Shown here one piece after another: positions 10,001 to 17,895 of a stretch of 64,000 nt of DNA. The first letter of the stretch is position 1; each line of letters begins with the position of its first letter. A program made the translations under genes and the position numbers. Source of the DNA: Candidatus Melainabacteria bacterium (lineage in GTDB: Bacteria; Cyanobacteriota; Vampirovibrionia; Obscuribacterales; Obscuribacteraceae); the NCBI GenBank assembly GCA_013288645.1, contig JABDBL010000007.1, positions 1 to 64,000 of the forward strand, read 5' to 3'. The notes beneath the pieces are model-generated. The model did no database searches. It was not told where the DNA came from and saw only the letters and a list, made by a program, of their open reading frames with translations.

Positions 10001-10089
10001 AGGCTATAAATGCCAGCACTTACGAAAAATAAGAACAAAAGACAAATTAAAGATTTAAAGCGAGTGAGTTTAGCAAAAAAACTTTCCAT
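7015..10089 (-). CDS. CzcA-type heavy-metal RND efflux pump
   Basis: A 1024-residue inner-membrane RND transporter of the heavy-metal-efflux (HME) family, close to the usual 1040-1060. The N-terminal helix is followed by IDAFPDLANNQVQ, typical of CzcA/CusA. TM4, near residues 390-405, reads DFGMIVDGAIVMVEN. The D/D/E pattern is that of CzcA-like HME pumps for divalent cations (Zn, Co, Cd, Ni); the Cu/Ag pump CusA lacks the first Asp. It should work with the membrane-fusion protein encoded 1 bp upstream and a TolC-like outer-membrane channel, which is not in this window. Convergent with the Fur/Zur-box operon, so zinc or a similar metal is a reasonable shared theme. Confidence 0.93.
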   Translation of the reverse strand: MESFFAKLTRFKSLICLLFLFFVSAGIYSLFHLPIDAFPDLANNQVQIFTEAPGMGPIEIEQLITIPLESTMNGLPSVQQIRSISKFGLSVITVVFPDSLGTYFPRQLVFERLQAAHSRLPERVESQLGPVSTAMGEIYQYVLESSAHWPTQLKTIQEWDIKYALRTVPGVAEVNTWGGLTDEFLVTILPAKLQLYGITIKEVLEALKDNNENFGAGIINHESEQYIVRGIGRVASISDIENIIVKSANGVPIYIKSLGVVSHGAELRQGAATKDGLGEVVVGLVMMLKGENSQHVISKVKEKIAEITHNLPEGVTLKPFYDQSKLVEQTIDTVRINLFEGGLLVIAVLFLTVGNIPAALIVASIIPLAMTFSFLGMRCAGITANIMSLGAIDFGMIVDGAIVMVENILRNLNDKELEHLSKQQIIEKSVSEVSRPILFGILIITVVYIPILCLEGIEYKMFSPMVITVCSALLGSLLLSLLLIPVLCIFFLKRNTKEKETFIISSAKKYYTKLLDIALDHKRTTINISLSLLSLSTFSLFFIGTEFVPKLDEGDLLLEVKEFPSISLPAAIDTATQIERVIKKFPEVKTVVSRLGRPDLATDPMGVYGTDCFIILNPKNSWPLGMNKERLTEELRKNLNDTIPGANFNFSQPIAMRVDELVSGVRSDLAVKIFGDDVDYLQQKAQEVQNTIAKVKGAIDLQVERLTGSAQIEILPDRIKMARYGVNIAEIRTLLQTAIIGVAETQVIQGRKRFNIRIQFPKGMGLEPSDVGNLLIQGSNNKLVPLSQVADVKLAQALETINREFGQRRIVVQCNVRNRDLGSFVEECQAKISQSVSLDKGYRITWGGQFENQQRAMNKFIFVVPLSIFIIFTLLIFTFHSARQALIVLLNVPFALIGGVFALWLRHMYLSVPASIGFIALFGVAVLNGLVLVSYINKLVEQGLPIHQAVKQGSLARLRPVIMTALVAALGFLPMALSQGSGAEIQKPLATVVIGGLCTSTLLTLLVLPVVYEWAFSKNKVLSN

Positions 10090-10090
10090 A

Positions 10091-11368
10091 TTAATCTTCG
10101 GTGCTGATCTTAGATTTCAATAATTCAGATTTGAGTTTAAAACTGCCGCTACCCACCACTTCGTCGCCAGCACTTATGCCGTCTCGAATCATATAACCAT
10201 CACCTACTCTATCGCCTAATGAAACTGAACGCTTTTCAAAAATACCATCATCATGTCTAATAAAAGCAAATGTCTCATTGTCATATTTTTGCAATGATCG
10301 ATCATATAAATAAGGATATTCTTGGCTGCTGCTGCCGCTGATTTCTGCTTGACCAAACATGCCAGGCTTAAGATTCATATTTTGATTGGGCAAGATAACC
10401 CGAGCGAGAAAAGTCTTTGTTGTGTCGCCAGCTAACGGTTGAATATAACTAATATTGCCAGTGAATTTTGCTCCGTGCAGACTATCGCTGCGGAAGGTTA
10501 CTAATTGTCCTTCTTTTATTTTTTGCAAGTCCTTATCGTAAACGGCTACATCTAACCAAACTTGCGATAAATCTGCTACTACATAGAGGACTTGACTTGG
10601 CGATACTACGTCGCCGACAGTGACATTTTTTTGAATAACAACACCACTCTTAGGAGCGACTATGGGGCTACCTGAGTTTATATGTTCCATTCCTCCCTTT
10701 TCTTCTTTTTCTAACGAAACGCCATATGTAGCAAGCAATTCTTTAGCTTCAGCTCTTATATGAAGATGATGTTCTAATAGACCTTTAAGGTCGATCTCTA
10801 AGATCTTTTGTTGATTTTCAGCGGCCAATAAATCCTTTTCGGCGACAATACCTTCTTGGCTCAGACGAGATAAGCGCTGCATTGTTTTTTTGGCTAAATC
10901 CAGACGTGCTTGCACTTGAGCAATGTCGACCTCATTTTGATGTGCTTGGTGTATGTATTCTCCATAAGTGCGAGCAACCTCTAAATTTTGAATAACAGCA
11001 AGTTGGTCGCCGCGTTTAATGGTTTTGCCTAATGTGACATCGTCCTCAATTACTCTGCCGGCAACAATTGAATTAATATGGAAGACACGGTTTTCATCTG
11101 CTTTGATTTCGCCGGTAGTAATGATTTTTGCTTGATCAATCCGATTTTCGACTGTCAGTATTTCAAGCTGGGCCGAATCAAGAGCCCGTTTAGATAAAGA
11201 AATTCGATTAGGATTTAAAGCCGATGCAGAAACAGTAACCTTATCGGGCTGTTGATTTGCACAGGCTGAAAGACAAGCGCAACTGGTGAAGAGAATCAAG
11301 TTATCAATTTGATGTTTTATTGAAAATCGATTAAGAGTTGATTTTTGATTTCCTCGACTTTTGATCAT
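10091..11368 (-). CDS. CusB/CzcB-like membrane-fusion lipoprotein
   Basis: A 425-residue periplasmic adaptor of the HlyD/CusB type that links the RND pump to an outer-membrane channel. The N-terminus carries a hydrophobic stretch ending in a lipobox-like CLSACANQQ, so it is probably a lipoprotein. Then come a biotinyl-lipoyl-like half motif (HINSIVAGRVIEDDVTLGK), a helical hairpin (about residues 130-205), a second half motif (SPIVAPKSGVVIQKNVTVG), a beta-barrel and a membrane-proximal domain (VGDGYMIRDGISAGDEVV). No His-rich or CzcB-type zinc-binding N-terminal extension is seen. It lies one base from the pump gene, 4 nt after the TPR gene, in one transcription unit. Confidence 0.9.
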   Translation of the reverse strand: MIKSRGNQKSTLNRFSIKHQIDNLILFTSCACLSACANQQPDKVTVSASALNPNRISLSKRALDSAQLEILTVENRIDQAKIITTGEIKADENRVFHINSIVAGRVIEDDVTLGKTIKRGDQLAVIQNLEVARTYGEYIHQAHQNEVDIAQVQARLDLAKKTMQRLSRLSQEGIVAEKDLLAAENQQKILEIDLKGLLEHHLHIRAEAKELLATYGVSLEKEEKGGMEHINSGSPIVAPKSGVVIQKNVTVGDVVSPSQVLYVVADLSQVWLDVAVYDKDLQKIKEGQLVTFRSDSLHGAKFTGNISYIQPLAGDTTKTFLARVILPNQNMNLKPGMFGQAEISGSSSQEYPYLYDRSLQKYDNETFAFIRHDDGIFEKRSVSLGDRVGDGYMIRDGISAGDEVVGSGSFKLKSELLKSKISTED

Positions 11369-11372
11369 TTCT

Positions 11373-12104
11373 TTAGTTTAACTCTTTGGCTTTTTTCTTG
11401 TCGAACTTCGCTTGTTTGAGATCACCGACAGCATAATTAGCTTGACCACGAATTGAATAAGCTATGCCTAAGTTTGGATCAAGCTCAATGGCTTTATTTG
11501 CATCTCTAATGCATCTTAGATATTGTTCCACTTTATAATCAAGCTCAGCACGAATTTCGTAATAGCGAGCGTTGCTAGGTTCCAAGTCTATTGCTTTACT
11601 GCAGTATTGCAATGCTTCGGCATATTCTTTTAAATTACCATTTATTTGGGCTGCTAAGGCGTATATTTTTGCGTTGATATAATTGAGAGCAATAGTTTTA
11701 TTAATCTCAGGGAGGGCTTCTCCATAATTTTTTTGGGCAAATAAAATCTCGCTTTTTAGTAAGTGTATGTTTGCATGATCGAGGCCGCAGGACATTGCTT
11801 GCTGACAATCTTTTAGTGCACCTTTGTATTCTTTCAACTGATAATAAATGAAGGCGCGCCGAAAATAATTATCGCCGACTTCCGGGTGCTCTTCAATTTT
11901 GTTGCCTAGGTCTTCTAAGAGCTGATGTTGAAACTTCTTAATGTGGGCAATATCAATATCTTCGACAGACGTTGGTGCTGTCTTATGCTCACTGCTAGTG
12001 ACCAAACTTAGTTCTGCAGCACAGAGAGGAAGAGCACTTCCGACTGATAGCCAGAATAATAAAAGCCTTAAACAATAAATAAACACAAGCTTATAAGGGT
12101 TCAT
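11373..12104 (-). CDS. Exported TPR-repeat protein
   Basis: A protein of about 243 residues made of tetratricopeptide repeats, e.g. EYAEALQYCSKAIDLEPSNARYYEIRAEL and YLRCIRDANKAIELDPNLGIAYSIRGQA. It starts with a signal-peptide-like segment, MNPYKLVFIYCLRLLLFWLS, probably cleaved near CAAELS, so it works outside the cytoplasm. An in-frame TTG at 12140 would add 12 charged residues ahead of the signal; I prefer ATG 12104 because it gives a normal signal peptide, though neither start has a clear ribosome site. TPRs bind proteins, and the position just upstream of the efflux adaptor suggests an accessory role in the same operon, unproven. Confidence 0.8.
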   Translation of the reverse strand: MNPYKLVFIYCLRLLLFWLSVGSALPLCAAELSLVTSSEHKTAPTSVEDIDIAHIKKFQHQLLEDLGNKIEEHPEVGDNYFRRAFIYYQLKEYKGALKDCQQAMSCGLDHANIHLLKSEILFAQKNYGEALPEINKTIALNYINAKIYALAAQINGNLKEYAEALQYCSKAIDLEPSNARYYEIRAELDYKVEQYLRCIRDANKAIELDPNLGIAYSIRGQANYAVGDLKQAKFDKKKAKELN

Positions 12105-12158
12105 AAGCAATGCAAAGTGTCGCTTCTGGCGCCTCAGCAAGATGGTAAGACAGTTTGA

Positions 12159-12359
12159 TTATTCTTCGTCGTAATCAGAATAATCTTCATCTTCATCCTC
12201 ATCTATATACTCTTCTGCAACAGTACTAGTAGCTATGAAGAATTTGGTTGTTACGTTGGCAGCAGTATCAGGCGAAACACCAACGTCTTTGAGAGTCTTT
12301 ATCCATTGAACAATTTCATCCAGGACAGATGTGTCCATTATGGTTTGTGTTTGCGACAT
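12159..12359 (-). CDS. Small acidic-tailed hypothetical protein
   Basis: A 66-residue cytoplasmic-looking protein with AAGGAG 4-5 nt before its ATG. Residues 12-45 look helical (LDEIVQWIKTLKDVGVSPDT), and the last 15 or so are almost all Asp/Glu/Tyr (EDEDEDYSDYDEE). No signal or membrane segment. I do not recognise the family. It lies upstream of the TPR/efflux genes on the same strand with a 54-nt gap to the TPR ATG, so it could be the first gene of that operon. The acidic tail could bind cations or a basic partner; this is a guess. Confidence 0.6.
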   Translation of the reverse strand: MSQTQTIMDTSVLDEIVQWIKTLKDVGVSPDTAANVTTKFFIATSTVAEEYIDEDEDEDYSDYDEE

Positions 12360-12987
12360 AATGCTCCTTTATTAAACGCTGTACGTTTTAATTGACAATC
12401 TACAAAGGCAGTCTATTATCGCACTTTTCGATCAATGTGGATAAAAGAAAACTGCTTTGATTCATTACCATTTACACACATTACTTTTAAGTTATAGTAA
12501 GCGCAAAAAAGATCTATTGGCAGCTTTCATAAGTTAGGGCAGCGGCTGCGTTAAGGAAGGAATAAAAGCAGGATGAAATTAAAATCTCTGGTTAATATAG
12601 AAAAACTGCCGGAAGTAATGTTAGTGGTGATTTTTTTGTGAGGTTAATACGGTAATTGTAGGGAGTTAACGTGGGAAATATTTGAAAAGTATAATAATCT
12701 TAGCGAAGATAATTTGGCTGTTTTCAGGAGATGCATTTATCTCTGCATGGAGTCTCAGCAAGGATTACGAGGCTGCCTACTATTCTTTTGCTCGTAGTTT
12801 TAACGTAAACAAATAGAGCTTGTTTATATTTTTACGCCAAAGAAATTCAGATTTGAGTGTATTTTGCCGATAAATTGGAGTAGCCAGCCCTGGATATGGA
12901 GCATATTTAAGCTTTTATAGGGTTAAACGATGATTTTAACTTGATTGTATCCAGATAAAGGCAATAATTGTATTGAGGGGCCTGTCA
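12360..12987. other. Long intergenic region with possible TPR-gene remnant
   Basis: About 630 bp between divergent genes, AT-rich, with no intact gene that I can support. At 12650-12816 two overlapping frames read like a decayed helical-repeat protein: ELTWEIFEKYNNLSEDNLAV in one frame, then a +1 shift to SLSKDYEAAYYSFARSFNVN and a stop at 12814. It has no start codon or ribosome site, so at most a remnant. The rest must hold the promoters of the two flanking divergent units; I could not assign -35/-10 boxes with confidence. Confidence 0.3.
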
Positions 12988-13647
12988 ATGAAGGACTTTA
13001 CTACACGATACTCGTCATTAATCATAAGTGCTAGCCTTATGACTAGCACTGTTTGGAGCACTGCGCGGCCTGCTATAGCTGGAAACGATACAAAAAGCCA
13101 GGGCAGGCCAATTGTTCGGGTAACGACAGGTATACAGCAAGTGCAAGGCTGGGAGCAGGGGCTAGTGAGAGCGAATCCCAACTTGGCCCGCTGGCATTGG
13201 GATCCTATTTATTCTTATAAGCAGGGCTATGCCAAGATTGGACCTGAACCAACAAAACTAATCAATGGACAAACAGGCAATAAGGCGGTGGGAAACCCAG
13301 GTGGACCTGCCTACAAGTACAATGTGCCAGCACCACAAGACAATAGGCCTACACATATTCCATTTTCTGCAAAGGCTTTGGCAGAAGTGCAAGCTAGATA
13401 TTCGCAACCCGTCAAGCCGCGACATGAAGATAGCGTATACGGTAAATTAACCAGTAAACAGACGCAGGCACTAGTCATACCTCCGACGGTAGCTACATAC
13501 GGTCATCCGTACGCTAGCCAGGAAAAATTAGATACTGCCCTTAAATATAGCTCTAATGAGACCTCCGTTTATGGTCAATTGCTCAATAAGAGGCAAAAAA
13601 GTCGCTACAATCAAGCAAAGACCGTAAAACAAAGAAGCGTAAACTAG
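12988..13647 (+). CDS. Secreted protein of unknown function
   Basis: A 219-residue protein starting at ATG 12988, 7 nt after GAGGGG; an in-frame TTG at 12973 lies upstream of this ribosome site and is less likely. It has a signal peptide (hydrophobic LIISASLMTSTVW, probable cleavage near RPAIAG). The mature part is Pro-, Gln- and Tyr-rich with little predicted regular structure. It contains two similar segments, DSVYGKLTSKQTQ and TSVYGQLLNKRQK, about 52 residues apart, and ends in a very basic tail. I do not recognise it. It may be an envelope-associated or matrix protein. Confidence 0.7.
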   Translation: MKDFTTRYSSLIISASLMTSTVWSTARPAIAGNDTKSQGRPIVRVTTGIQQVQGWEQGLVRANPNLARWHWDPIYSYKQGYAKIGPEPTKLINGQTGNKAVGNPGGPAYKYNVPAPQDNRPTHIPFSAKALAEVQARYSQPVKPRHEDSVYGKLTSKQTQALVIPPTVATYGHPYASQEKLDTALKYSSNETSVYGQLLNKRQKSRYNQAKTVKQRSVN

Positions 13648-13653
13648 AATAGG

Positions 13654-13673
13654 TCCGGTGGATTTAGACCGGA
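13654..13673 (+). terminator. Weak hairpin after secreted-protein gene
   Basis: TCCGGT and ACCGGA form a 6-bp GC-rich stem around an 8-nt loop, 7 bp after the stop codon, followed by a short TTCTTT. The position fits an intrinsic terminator, but the T-run is poor. Confidence 0.35.
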
Positions 13674-13772
13674 TTCTTTCAGCCGTAGGTATAGAAGAAG
13701 GTCAGTATATAATAGCTAATTCGTGTTGCTCTCGAACATGTAAAGCAAGCAGGACTTGGTTAAGAGGAAAAT

Positions 13773-14696
13773 GTGCCTAAGATTTCGATTGTAATTGTTA
13801 ATTGGCGCACGCCGGAATTGCTTAGAGGTTGCCTGAACGCATTAGGTAATGACGAGCATAAGGATTCTTTTGAACTTTATGTTGTAGATAATGCTTCGGG
13901 CGACGAATCGCTTTCTATATTGTCTAATGAATTTTCCTATGTCAATGTTCTTGTCAACGAGGATAATGTTGGCTTTTCTAAGGCTTGCAATCAAGTTATT
14001 CCGAAAGCAAAGGGTGAGTATGTTCTGTTACTTAATCCAGATACAGTCGTAATAGATAATGCAGTGAGTAAATTAGCTGCTTTTTTAGACAATAATCCAG
14101 AATGCGGGGCTGTTGGTCCAAAGATACTAAATGAAGACGGCACTCTGCAATTGGCTTGTAGACGCGCTTTCCCCTCACCAGCGGCAGCCTTTTTCCGTCT
14201 TACTTATCTGAGTATATTATTTCCAGGACATCCGTTGTTTGCAAAATATAATATGACTTATATAGATCCAGAAAAAGCTGCATCAGTAGACGCATTATCA
14301 GGTAGCTGTATGATGGTGAGAAAAAATGTTATAGACAAAATCGGATTATTGGACGAAGACATTTTTATGTTCGGGGAAGATATAGATTGGTGCTGGCGAA
14401 TAAAACAAGCGGGCTGGCAGGTATTTTATAATCCGCAAGCGGTAATTTATCACAGCCATGGTGCTGCTAGTCGACTGCGACCTATTGGTACAACATTCGA
14501 TTTACATGCAGGCATGGAAGTGTTTTACCGTAAACATTTGGCCCAAGATTATTGGCCAATATTCAATCAATTGGTTTATATAACTATTCGACTGCGCGCA
14601 TTGATTTTTGTAATGGTCAATTTAATTAAAGCGCAAATGCCAAAGACGGGTAAAGTAACTTTAAAAGAAAGACAAATAGACAAGTCATCATGCTAA
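13773..14696 (+). CDS. GT2-family glycosyltransferase
   Basis: A 307-residue family-2 glycosyltransferase (GT-A fold). It starts at GTG after AAGAGGA. Seen are the nucleotide-binding start ISIVIVNWRTPELLRGC, VVDNASGDESL, the LLLNPDTVV metal-binding region, a DALSGSCMMVRK segment and the acceptor-side motif FGEDIDWCWRIKQAGW. This pattern is typical of rhamnosyltransferase-like enzymes that build O-antigen or other surface glycans. A C-terminal hydrophobic helix (LRALIFVMVNLI) may tether it to the membrane. It overlaps the next gene, a sugar-type epimerase, by 7 nt. Donor sugar unknown. Confidence 0.9.
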   Translation: MPKISIVIVNWRTPELLRGCLNALGNDEHKDSFELYVVDNASGDESLSILSNEFSYVNVLVNEDNVGFSKACNQVIPKAKGEYVLLLNPDTVVIDNAVSKLAAFLDNNPECGAVGPKILNEDGTLQLACRRAFPSPAAAFFRLTYLSILFPGHPLFAKYNMTYIDPEKAASVDALSGSCMMVRKNVIDKIGLLDEDIFMFGEDIDWCWRIKQAGWQVFYNPQAVIYHSHGAASRLRPIGTTFDLHAGMEVFYRKHLAQDYWPIFNQLVYITIRLRALIFVMVNLIKAQMPKTGKVTLKERQIDKSSC

Positions 14697-15694
14697 ATGG
14701 AAACCACATTCTGGTTACTGGTAGTACTGGTTTAATAGGGCAGGCTGTCGTTTATGAATTGTTAACTAAAAACGGCTACCGTTTGCGGTTACAAGTGCGC
14801 AATGCTAAAGAAGCGCGGGTCAAGTTTAATAAATTTACTGATTTAAATCGAGTTGAAATTATTGAATGTGACTTTACTAAATGCAGTGATTTAGATTCTT
14901 ACAATCTAACTAAAGGCTGCGACACTGTTATTCATTTAGCAGGACTGGTGCATAAACCAAGCGCTCCTTATCAAGATTATGAGTTGTTGAACGTAAGAGC
15001 AACAGATCAGTTATTTACCTCAGCACAATCTAATGAAATTAGTACATTTATCTTTCTAAGTAGTTCTGTTGTCTATGGTAACGGACCATTCTCTTCCGTT
15101 GATGAGGACGCGCCACTAAAAGGTGAAACACCATATGCAGTATCAAAAATTAATTGCGAACAAATATTAGAAAGGCCGACAAATATTGGTCGTGTTGTTA
15201 ATTTGCGGCCGGCGATGGTTTTTGGGGAAGGAGATCGCGGTAATTTGATTAAACTGATACAAACGATTAGTAAAAAACGGTATGTGCAGATAGGAGCTGG
15301 AAAGACATTGAAGAGTCTTATTTATTCTCGCGATCTAGCAAAAGCAATTATAGGCTGTATGGATAAATTATCTAGCGGTAGATACGTTCTAAATGTGGCT
15401 AATCCTGAGGCTATATCTATGAAAAACTTGTCGACTGAGATCTGGCATGCTTTGGGCCATAATGGGAAAATTCTAAGTATACCGGAGCAGTTGCTTTTGG
15501 CAGCTCTCAAAATTACAGATAAAGTTATGCCTGGACGCTTGCCTGTAAATGAAGAACAGATTAGTAAGCTTACGACAGAAACGACTCTAAATGTTTATAA
15601 GTTGGCAGCCATGACTGATTTTCATCCGACTTTTACATTGGGGGCAGCCTTGAGAGCAGAAATTAAGTGGGCTAGAGATCAAGGTTTGATTTGA
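14690..15694 (+). CDS. NAD-dependent epimerase/dehydratase
   Basis: A 334-residue extended short-chain dehydrogenase. The Rossmann motif GSTGLIGQAV lies at residues 10-19, FLSSSVVYG includes the catalytic Ser, and TPYAVSKINCE has the Tyr-x-x-x-Lys pair. Such enzymes epimerise, dehydrate or reduce nucleotide sugars. The gene overlaps the GT2 gene by 7 nt and probably supplies or modifies a nucleotide sugar or lipid-linked sugar for it. Relatives with this architecture include UDP-glucose 4-epimerase-like and WbpV/FnlB-like proteins; I cannot choose among them. Confidence 0.88.
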   Translation: MLNGNHILVTGSTGLIGQAVVYELLTKNGYRLRLQVRNAKEARVKFNKFTDLNRVEIIECDFTKCSDLDSYNLTKGCDTVIHLAGLVHKPSAPYQDYELLNVRATDQLFTSAQSNEISTFIFLSSSVVYGNGPFSSVDEDAPLKGETPYAVSKINCEQILERPTNIGRVVNLRPAMVFGEGDRGNLIKLIQTISKKRYVQIGAGKTLKSLIYSRDLAKAIIGCMDKLSSGRYVLNVANPEAISMKNLSTEIWHALGHNGKILSIPEQLLLAALKITDKVMPGRLPVNEEQISKLTTETTLNVYKLAAMTDFHPTFTLGAALRAEIKWARDQGLI

Positions 15695-15712
15695 GTTGAA
15701 GATCAAGAATAT

Positions 15713-15973
15713 TCAACGAGCGTTGCTTGATACTGGATGAATTTTATTGTCGATTGGTGGCGGATTATTAGGGTTGTATGGCTGGGATATCGAATAGGGA
15801 GTGCTAGCCTTTTTCTTTATATTGGTCGGCTTGCTTAATTTATATTTGCCTTTTTTCTTAATGTGACCTTGGAGAGGCTTTTTGATTTCGTTGGTAGCAA
15901 AAGAAAATGGTGTTAAATACAGTGCCAAAGTAAGAACTACTAACAAGCAAAAAAGTTTACTCAAAATTTTCAT
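15713..15973 (-). CDS. Small basic secreted protein
   Basis: An 86-residue protein starting at ATG 15973, 7 nt after AGGAA; a longer in-frame start at 16075 has no ribosome site and would bury the signal peptide. The N-terminus MKILSKLFCLLVVLTLALYL is a strong signal peptide with cleavage near FSFATN. The mature part is Lys- and Pro-rich (HIKKKGKYKL, NPNNPPPIDN) and looks unstructured. No family recognised. It faces the end of the epimerase gene. Confidence 0.6.
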   Translation of the reverse strand: MKILSKLFCLLVVLTLALYLTPFSFATNEIKKPLQGHIKKKGKYKLSKPTNIKKKASTPYSISQPYNPNNPPPIDNKIHPVSSNAR

Positions 15974-16146
15974 AAGATCGTTCCTGTTGCAAAAGTTTTG
16001 GATAGTATAAATCCTTTTGACATAGTTTAAGAGAGAGGTAATACAAATGCCAAGAGTATAACTTTTCTCATACATCTTCTAGCAGCACATGATAACTTAA
16101 TACGATTTAGTTTGTCTTGGCAATGAGCAATTTTATTTAATTACAG

Positions 16147-17880
16147 ATGGACGCATTCAAGCTTTGTAAGCTCGTCGTTGTTTTCTCAAAACGTTCAGTT
16201 CAATTACTTACGCTTTGCTTTTTGGCTAGCTTACAAACGCAACCTGCTTTTGCTGAGCTAACGACCATAATGTTGCCGATGCATACAATTTTGCAAGCTA
16301 GTAAAAGTGGAGATGCAACAACCGCAGGAATTACAGTTCATGACATTACGGCTGGGCAGAGTTCTAGTGCTGGACTGACAGCATCGACAGCGATACCTCA
16401 ACCATCGATAATTACCCTGCCCGCAAGTACTCCAAGCGAAACAAATTCTCCATCTGCAATAGCTGACCAGTCTGCTACTTCACAATCGGAAAGCCAGCCG
16501 CTTAAGGGCAGTACTGCCGAACCGGCAAAATTAAAAGGGCGAGTTGTTGTACCAGCAAATCCATATCGCGGTGTAAATAATTCAAATACCCCCTTTGCAC
16601 CAGAGGGTACAGTGCGTCGAGGCTTACCGGCTCCTCTTGATCCGGTATTTCCCAGTACTGAATATATTGGCATTGCTAGCCAGATACAAATCGGTATTCC
16701 AGATCAAGACCCAATGTTTCCTTTGGAAAAAGCCATCTATAAAGCCTGTCCGCTTTTAGCTAAGTATAGAATAAAAATTTATGGTTGGGCCAACCCCGGT
16801 GTTGATTACAGTTCGTCTCATAGAGCTAATACACCATTATCATATTTTGCTGTTCCCAGGCACATAGAGATGGATCAGGCAGTCTTTCGTGTTGAACGGG
16901 TACCGGATACGGTGCAAAACGAACACATGGATTGGGGTTTTCGCACCACTTTACTTTATGGCATAGATTATCGCTGGACAACGGCTGAGGGCTGGTATCC
17001 GGCTAGTGCTGAATTATTGAAGCATAATCAACTTTACGGACTAGATCCAGTTGAGCTTTATGGACTTCTCTATATACCCAAAGTTGCTCAGGGCATGGTG
17101 CTCAAATTTGGCCGTTATATTTCGCCGCCAGATATTGAAGCGCAATTAGCACCAGATAATTATTTGTGGACGCATTCATTGATGTTTGACTATGATGCCT
17201 ATACACAAACGGGACTTCTAGCTAGCATTAAGCTTAACGATTCATGGATGGTGCAAGCGGGTATTTGTGCTGGCTCAGATATTGCTCCCTGGTCTAAACC
17301 AGCAATTCCTACAGGAACATTACTTCTTCGCTGGCAAGCACATAATAATAAAGATATGCTTTATGGTGGTTGCAATTCGATCAATAATGGCCAATTCAGG
17401 TTGTATGGAGAGCATGACAATTTGCAGCAGTTTAATCTCACTTGGTTCCACAGATTTAACAGGCGATTTCACATAGCAACGGAAGGTTATTTTCTCTATA
17501 CATTTAATGCTCTACAAGGTGGAACCGTAAACAATGGGCCGCCGAGAAACTTCGATACACTGACTGGACCAGGTAAAATTCTTCCGGGTTTCTCTGAAGC
17601 ATGGGGGATTGTCAGCTATTGGAACTACAAGGTTACTGACAGAGACTATATTTCACTACGCCCAATTGATTATCTTATTGATCCTAGGGGCTGGCGAAGC
17701 GGTTTTCCAGGATATTATTCTGATTGGACTATTGGCTGGATACATCGTTTCAGTGATTTACTCACTATTCGTCCAGAAATTAGGTATGAACGCGCATTGA
17801 ATAATTACAGCGCCCCCTGGGACAATGGGCAGCGAAGATATCAATTTACATTTGGTTTTGATGTGATTCAACGATTTTAA
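16147..17880 (+). CDS. Outer-membrane beta-barrel porin (BBP2-like)
   Basis: A 577-residue exported protein. The signal peptide ends near TQPAFAELT. Residues about 50-170 are low-complexity Ser/Thr/Ala/Pro. The rest looks like a beta-barrel with alternating aromatic strands: KIYGWANPGVDYSSSH, MDWGFRTTLLYGIDYRW, MVLKFGRYISPPDIEAQL. It closes with RYQFTFGFDVIQRF, ending in the aromatic residue expected of outer-membrane proteins. The body resembles the putative beta-barrel porin-2 (OmpL-like) family. This supports a double membrane. The Ser/Pro linker may span the peptidoglycan; the substrate is unknown. Confidence 0.8.
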   Translation: MDAFKLCKLVVVFSKRSVQLLTLCFLASLQTQPAFAELTTIMLPMHTILQASKSGDATTAGITVHDITAGQSSSAGLTASTAIPQPSIITLPASTPSETNSPSAIADQSATSQSESQPLKGSTAEPAKLKGRVVVPANPYRGVNNSNTPFAPEGTVRRGLPAPLDPVFPSTEYIGIASQIQIGIPDQDPMFPLEKAIYKACPLLAKYRIKIYGWANPGVDYSSSHRANTPLSYFAVPRHIEMDQAVFRVERVPDTVQNEHMDWGFRTTLLYGIDYRWTTAEGWYPASAELLKHNQLYGLDPVELYGLLYIPKVAQGMVLKFGRYISPPDIEAQLAPDNYLWTHSLMFDYDAYTQTGLLASIKLNDSWMVQAGICAGSDIAPWSKPAIPTGTLLLRWQAHNNKDMLYGGCNSINNGQFRLYGEHDNLQQFNLTWFHRFNRRFHIATEGYFLYTFNALQGGTVNNGPPRNFDTLTGPGKILPGFSEAWGIVSYWNYKVTDRDYISLRPIDYLIDPRGWRSGFPGYYSDWTIGWIHRFSDLLTIRPEIRYERALNNYSAPWDNGQRRYQFTFGFDVIQRF

Positions 17881-17895
17881 GTAGGAATATGACAG

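Noticed and set aside
12573-12641. 22-codon ORF with an AAGGAAGG upstream
   Set aside because: Spacing from the purine run is too long, the peptide is short and featureless, and nothing follows it as a leader would require.
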